Shown here piece after piece: positions 5,584 through 8,046 of a DNA stretch of 8,046 nucleotides (positions within the stretch are counted from its first letter, which is position 1; the number at the start of each line of letters is the position of its first letter). A program made the translations under genes and the position numbers. The stretch is from Bryobacteraceae bacterium (lineage in GTDB: Bacteria; Acidobacteriota; Terriglobia; Bryobacterales; Bryobacteraceae), in assembly GCA_025350445.1 (NCBI GenBank), contig JANXXV010000398.1:1-8046 (forward strand), in the 5' to 3' direction. Below the pieces are notes generated by a model, which made no database searches, was not told where the DNA came from, and saw only the letters and a list, made by a program, of their open reading frames with translations.

Positions 5584-6971
5584 TAAGCCGATACGCTTTG
5601 TTTCCTCTAGTTGGTATCTTGCTGTATGCTCAAGCCCCCACTGCGCACGACCTGACCATGATTATCGGAAAGGGCGAGCTGCTCCAATTCGATCATGATG
5701 TGGTGCGGGTGGTGGTGGCCGAACCGAAGATTGCCGATGCCATTGTGGTCTCGCCCCGCGAGGTGATGGTCAACGCCAAAGGGCCCGGCCGGACGACGGT
5801 CATGATCTGGGAGACCGGCGCCGTCGCCGGGCGCTACAACATCAACGTCACCCCCGACACTTCCGACTTTGACAACTTTCGCAAAGAGTTTCACGACGGG
5901 TTTCCTGACTCTAATGTTTCCATCACCGGCAACGCTGAGACGCTGGTGCTCACCGGCGCGGTGAAAGACGCATCGCAATCCAAGCGCGCCGCCGCATTGG
6001 CTTCCACCCGCGCCAGGACGGTGGTCAATTTGCTGCAAACACCGCCCGCCGAAGATCCGAAACAGATTCTGCTGCAAGTCAAGTTCGCCAGCATCGATCG
6101 CGTCGCGCTGGTGGAGTTGGGCTTCAATCTCGTTTCCACCAATGGAAAGTTGTTAGGCACCACTTCTACGCAGCAATTTGCACAGCCCCGGTTTAGCCAG
6201 TTGCAGAATCAGAATGGCAACACGCCCTCCCCCACCACCAACTTCTCCGATCTGCTCAATCTCTTTGTCTTCCGGCCGGACCTGAATATCGGCGCCACAA
6301 TCAAGGCGCTGCAAGGCAAGAACCTGCTGCAAATCCTCGCGGAACCGAATCTGATCGCCATCGAAGGCAGCGAAGCAAGCTTTCTGGCGGGCGGCGAGTT
6401 TCCGTTCCCAACCATCACCTCCACACCTACCGGAGGCGCGACGGCTCCGGTGGTCACCGTGCAGTTCAAGAAATTTGGTGTGCAGCTTGGATTCACGCCG
6501 ACCATCACGCCCAGCGGGGCGATTCATCTCAAGGTGCATCCCGAAGTCAGCTCTCTCGACTTTGCGAACGCCGTCACGCTCGAAGGTTTCCTGATTCCGG
6601 CCGTCTCTACCCGCCGCGCCGAAACCGAGGTCATCCTGAGGGATGGCGAAAGTTTTGCGATTGCAGGTTTGATCGATAATCGCGTCATTGAACAACTGAA
6701 CCGCGTTTGGGGCTTGGGAGATATTCCTGTCCTGGGCCAGCTCTTCCGCAGCCGCTCGACAAGGAAGACCACGGATGAGCTGCTGGTGGTCATCACGCCG
6801 CATTTCGTCAAGCCCCTCTCCCCTGAGGAGAAGGCGAAGCTGCCGGACATGAGCGCCGCCTTCCTGCCTACCATTGCCGAAGAGAAGGCAAAGAAAGACG
6901 CCAAGAAGAACAAGAAAGCCTCTGCAGATCCCGCTTTCGTAGGACCGCGTGGACATCAGGAACCAAAGTAA
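5580..6971 (+). CDS. cpaC: Tad pilus outer-membrane secretin CpaC/RcpA
   Basis: A 463-residue secretin forming the outer-membrane channel for the Flp pilus. In order it shows a signal peptide (about 1-18, cleavage near YAQA), the pilus-secretin N-terminal domain (about 24-90, LTMIIGKGELLQFD through RYNINV), and a BON-like region (112-152, NVSITGNAETLVLTGAV...ARTVVNLL). The secretin core runs from about 163 to 412: VKFASIDRVALVELGFNL, IKALQGKNLLQILAEPNLIA, GGEFPFP, RRAETEVILRDGESFAIAGLI, then the near-universal DIPVLGQLFRS (381-391) and ELLVVITPHFV (400-410). The tail after 410 is lysine/alanine-rich (EEKAKKDAKKNKKASAD) and not part of the barrel. The start ATG at 5580 overlaps the cpaB stop, with AGGA 9 bases upstream. 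No frameshift or missing motif is seen. Confidence 0.95.
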   Translation: MISRYALFPLVGILLYAQAPTAHDLTMIIGKGELLQFDHDVVRVVVAEPKIADAIVVSPREVMVNAKGPGRTTVMIWETGAVAGRYNINVTPDTSDFDNFRKEFHDGFPDSNVSITGNAETLVLTGAVKDASQSKRAAALASTRARTVVNLLQTPPAEDPKQILLQVKFASIDRVALVELGFNLVSTNGKLLGTTSTQQFAQPRFSQLQNQNGNTPSPTTNFSDLLNLFVFRPDLNIGATIKALQGKNLLQILAEPNLIAIEGSEASFLAGGEFPFPTITSTPTGGATAPVVTVQFKKFGVQLGFTPTITPSGAIHLKVHPEVSSLDFANAVTLEGFLIPAVSTRRAETEVILRDGESFAIAGLIDNRVIEQLNRVWGLGDIPVLGQLFRSRSTRKTTDELLVVITPHFVKPLSPEEKAKLPDMSAAFLPTIAEEKAKKDAKKNKKASADPAFVGPRGHQEPK

Positions 6972-6984
6972 CCGGTTGCCGGCC

Positions 6985-8046
6985 ATGTGCCGCAATAAGC
7001 CCTCCCGGCGTTACCAACGCGGATCCATGTCTATTCAGATCGTCATCATTCTGGTGCCGGTGTTCTTCGGCTTCATGGGATTCGCAGTCGATCTGGGACG
7101 TCTCTACCTGGTGCGCGGAGAGCTGAAGGCGGCGGCCGATTCCATGGCGCTGGCAGCGGCGCAGAAGTTAATCGGGACCGATGCAAGCGTGGTGGACGCC
7201 TCGGCTTTGGCGCGCGTGACCCTGAACAACGCCACCGGGTTTGGCAATCGTTACGACTTCGGCGGACTCGACATCGGAATAACAAATGGCAATCTTAACA
7301 GCGATGTTCCAGACCCCACCTACTACGCCGCCTCGGTAGACGCACTGGGCTCCGGCGGCTCTGAAGCCAGCGGAGCAACCGCGAAATATGCGCGCGTATC
7401 AATCACCGCCGACGCGCCTCTCACCTTCTGGAGTTTTCTCTCGCTAGGCCAATCGCGCAAGACGTCAATCGCCGCGCAATCTGTCGCTGGTGTAAGCGCT
7501 CCGCTCTGCACCGCCTGCGGTATTGAGCCCATCGCCATCGCGGCGTTGGATGCCACGGATACGGTGGATTTCGGCTTCACCGTGCAGAACCGCTATACCC
7601 TTGGCTATCAGTGCGCGGGCCCGCCGACACCCGGCGTCCTCGGCTCCAGCGTGTTGCGGATTCAGTATCTGCTGCTCGACCGTCTGGATTCGGATGCAAC
7701 GCTGTTTCCCGATGAGAGCTCGCAGCTCTACCGCATCGGCGCACAAGGACTGCCGCCTAACGTGACTGCCGCCAAGGCGTGCGTTTCGGTGAACGCCGCT
7801 GAAATCGTCTGGGCCACGGCTGTGCCGCTGAACTGCAACCTGAACCGGCCTCCGAATCCGGCTTCCAATTTTCTCTGCGGCCTGGCAACGCGTTTCGATG
7901 CGTCAACGGTCCCCACGGCCTGCGCCAACGTGACTGACTCCGACACGATCATCGCAGCGGAGATCGCCGATACCGACATCACCGACCTGGACGATTACAC
8001 GGCCTACACCGGCAACGGACGGCGCGTTATCACCATCCCGATAGTG
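6985..8046 (+). CDS. TadE/TadG-like pilus assembly protein, 3' end outside window
   Basis: Open from ATG 6985 to the window edge, 354 codons without a stop. The N-terminus MCRNKPSRRYQRGSMSIQIVII is typical of the Flp pilus-assembly TadE/G-like family (PF13400): a basic stretch, RGS, a single hydrophobic helix (about 15-35), then FAVDLGRLYLVRGELKAAADSMALAAAQ. This resembles the pilin-like N-terminal helix of TadE, TadF and TadG. ATG 7027 is a possible internal start but would remove the basic RRYQRG part, so 6985 is preferred; no good ribosome site precedes either. The outer part contains seven cysteines (175, 178, 210, 266, 284, 298, 313), including a CTAC pair. No von Willebrand A metal site (DxSxS) is visible in the part present. 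It follows cpaC by 13 bases and is probably co-transcribed. Confidence 0.85.
   Translation, partial: MCRNKPSRRYQRGSMSIQIVIILVPVFFGFMGFAVDLGRLYLVRGELKAAADSMALAAAQKLIGTDASVVDASALARVTLNNATGFGNRYDFGGLDIGITNGNLNSDVPDPTYYAASVDALGSGGSEASGATAKYARVSITADAPLTFWSFLSLGQSRKTSIAAQSVAGVSAPLCTACGIEPIAIAALDATDTVDFGFTVQNRYTLGYQCAGPPTPGVLGSSVLRIQYLLLDRLDSDATLFPDESSQLYRIGAQGLPPNVTAAKACVSVNAAEIVWATAVPLNCNLNRPPNPASNFLCGLATRFDASTVPTACANVTDSDTIIAAEIADTDITDLDDYTAYTGNGRRVITIPIV

Overview
The window carries the upstream half of a Tad/Flp (type IVb) pilus locus on the + strand. Before it lie a short gene remnant at the left edge and a minus-strand type II toxin-antitoxin pair of the HicBA family. Gene content and order resemble Tad loci of Acidobacteriota (Solibacter/Bryobacter-like soil bacteria): DUF192, a TPR lipoprotein, flp, a polytopic membrane protein, cpaB, cpaC, then a TadE/G-like protein. 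GC-rich codon use and several GTG starts fit that. The taxonomic guess is an inference from architecture, not from a marker gene.

Layout. (1) Positions 1-89 hold the C-terminal end of a + strand gene whose body lies outside the window; a small hairpin spans its stop codon. (2) Positions 90-550 show no convincing gene. (3) Positions 551-996 on the - strand hold hicB then hicA, overlapping by an ATGA. (4) Positions 997-1528 are non-coding and contain recurrent CCGGA motifs and short inverted repeats, possibly a decayed mobile-element end. (5) Positions 1529-8046 hold seven + strand genes, tightly packed and probably one operon. Three junctions overlap or nearly touch: DUF192/TPR (GTGA), GT-C-like/cpaB (3 nt gap) and cpaB/cpaC (ATGA). 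The last gene runs off the right edge.

How the genes would work together. Flp is the class IVb prepilin, with a G^Q...EY processing site. CpaC is the outer-membrane secretin. CpaB (RcpC) is the periplasmic SAF-domain partner of the secretin. The TPR lipoprotein fits the TadD/pilotin-type role. The TadE/G-like protein is a single-span, class IVb-like minor component with a cysteine-containing outer part. The prepilin peptidase (TadV/CpaA), the ATPases (TadZ, TadA) and the platform proteins (TadB, TadC) are not in this window and would be expected downstream. The unexpected members are a DUF192 protein at the head of the operon and, between flp and cpaB, a roughly 520-residue polytopic protein. 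That protein has a DxDxGWH first-loop motif reminiscent of GT-C glycosyltransferases. It is the best candidate here for something not yet described, for example a dedicated pilin-glycosylating or envelope-modifying enzyme; this is inference.
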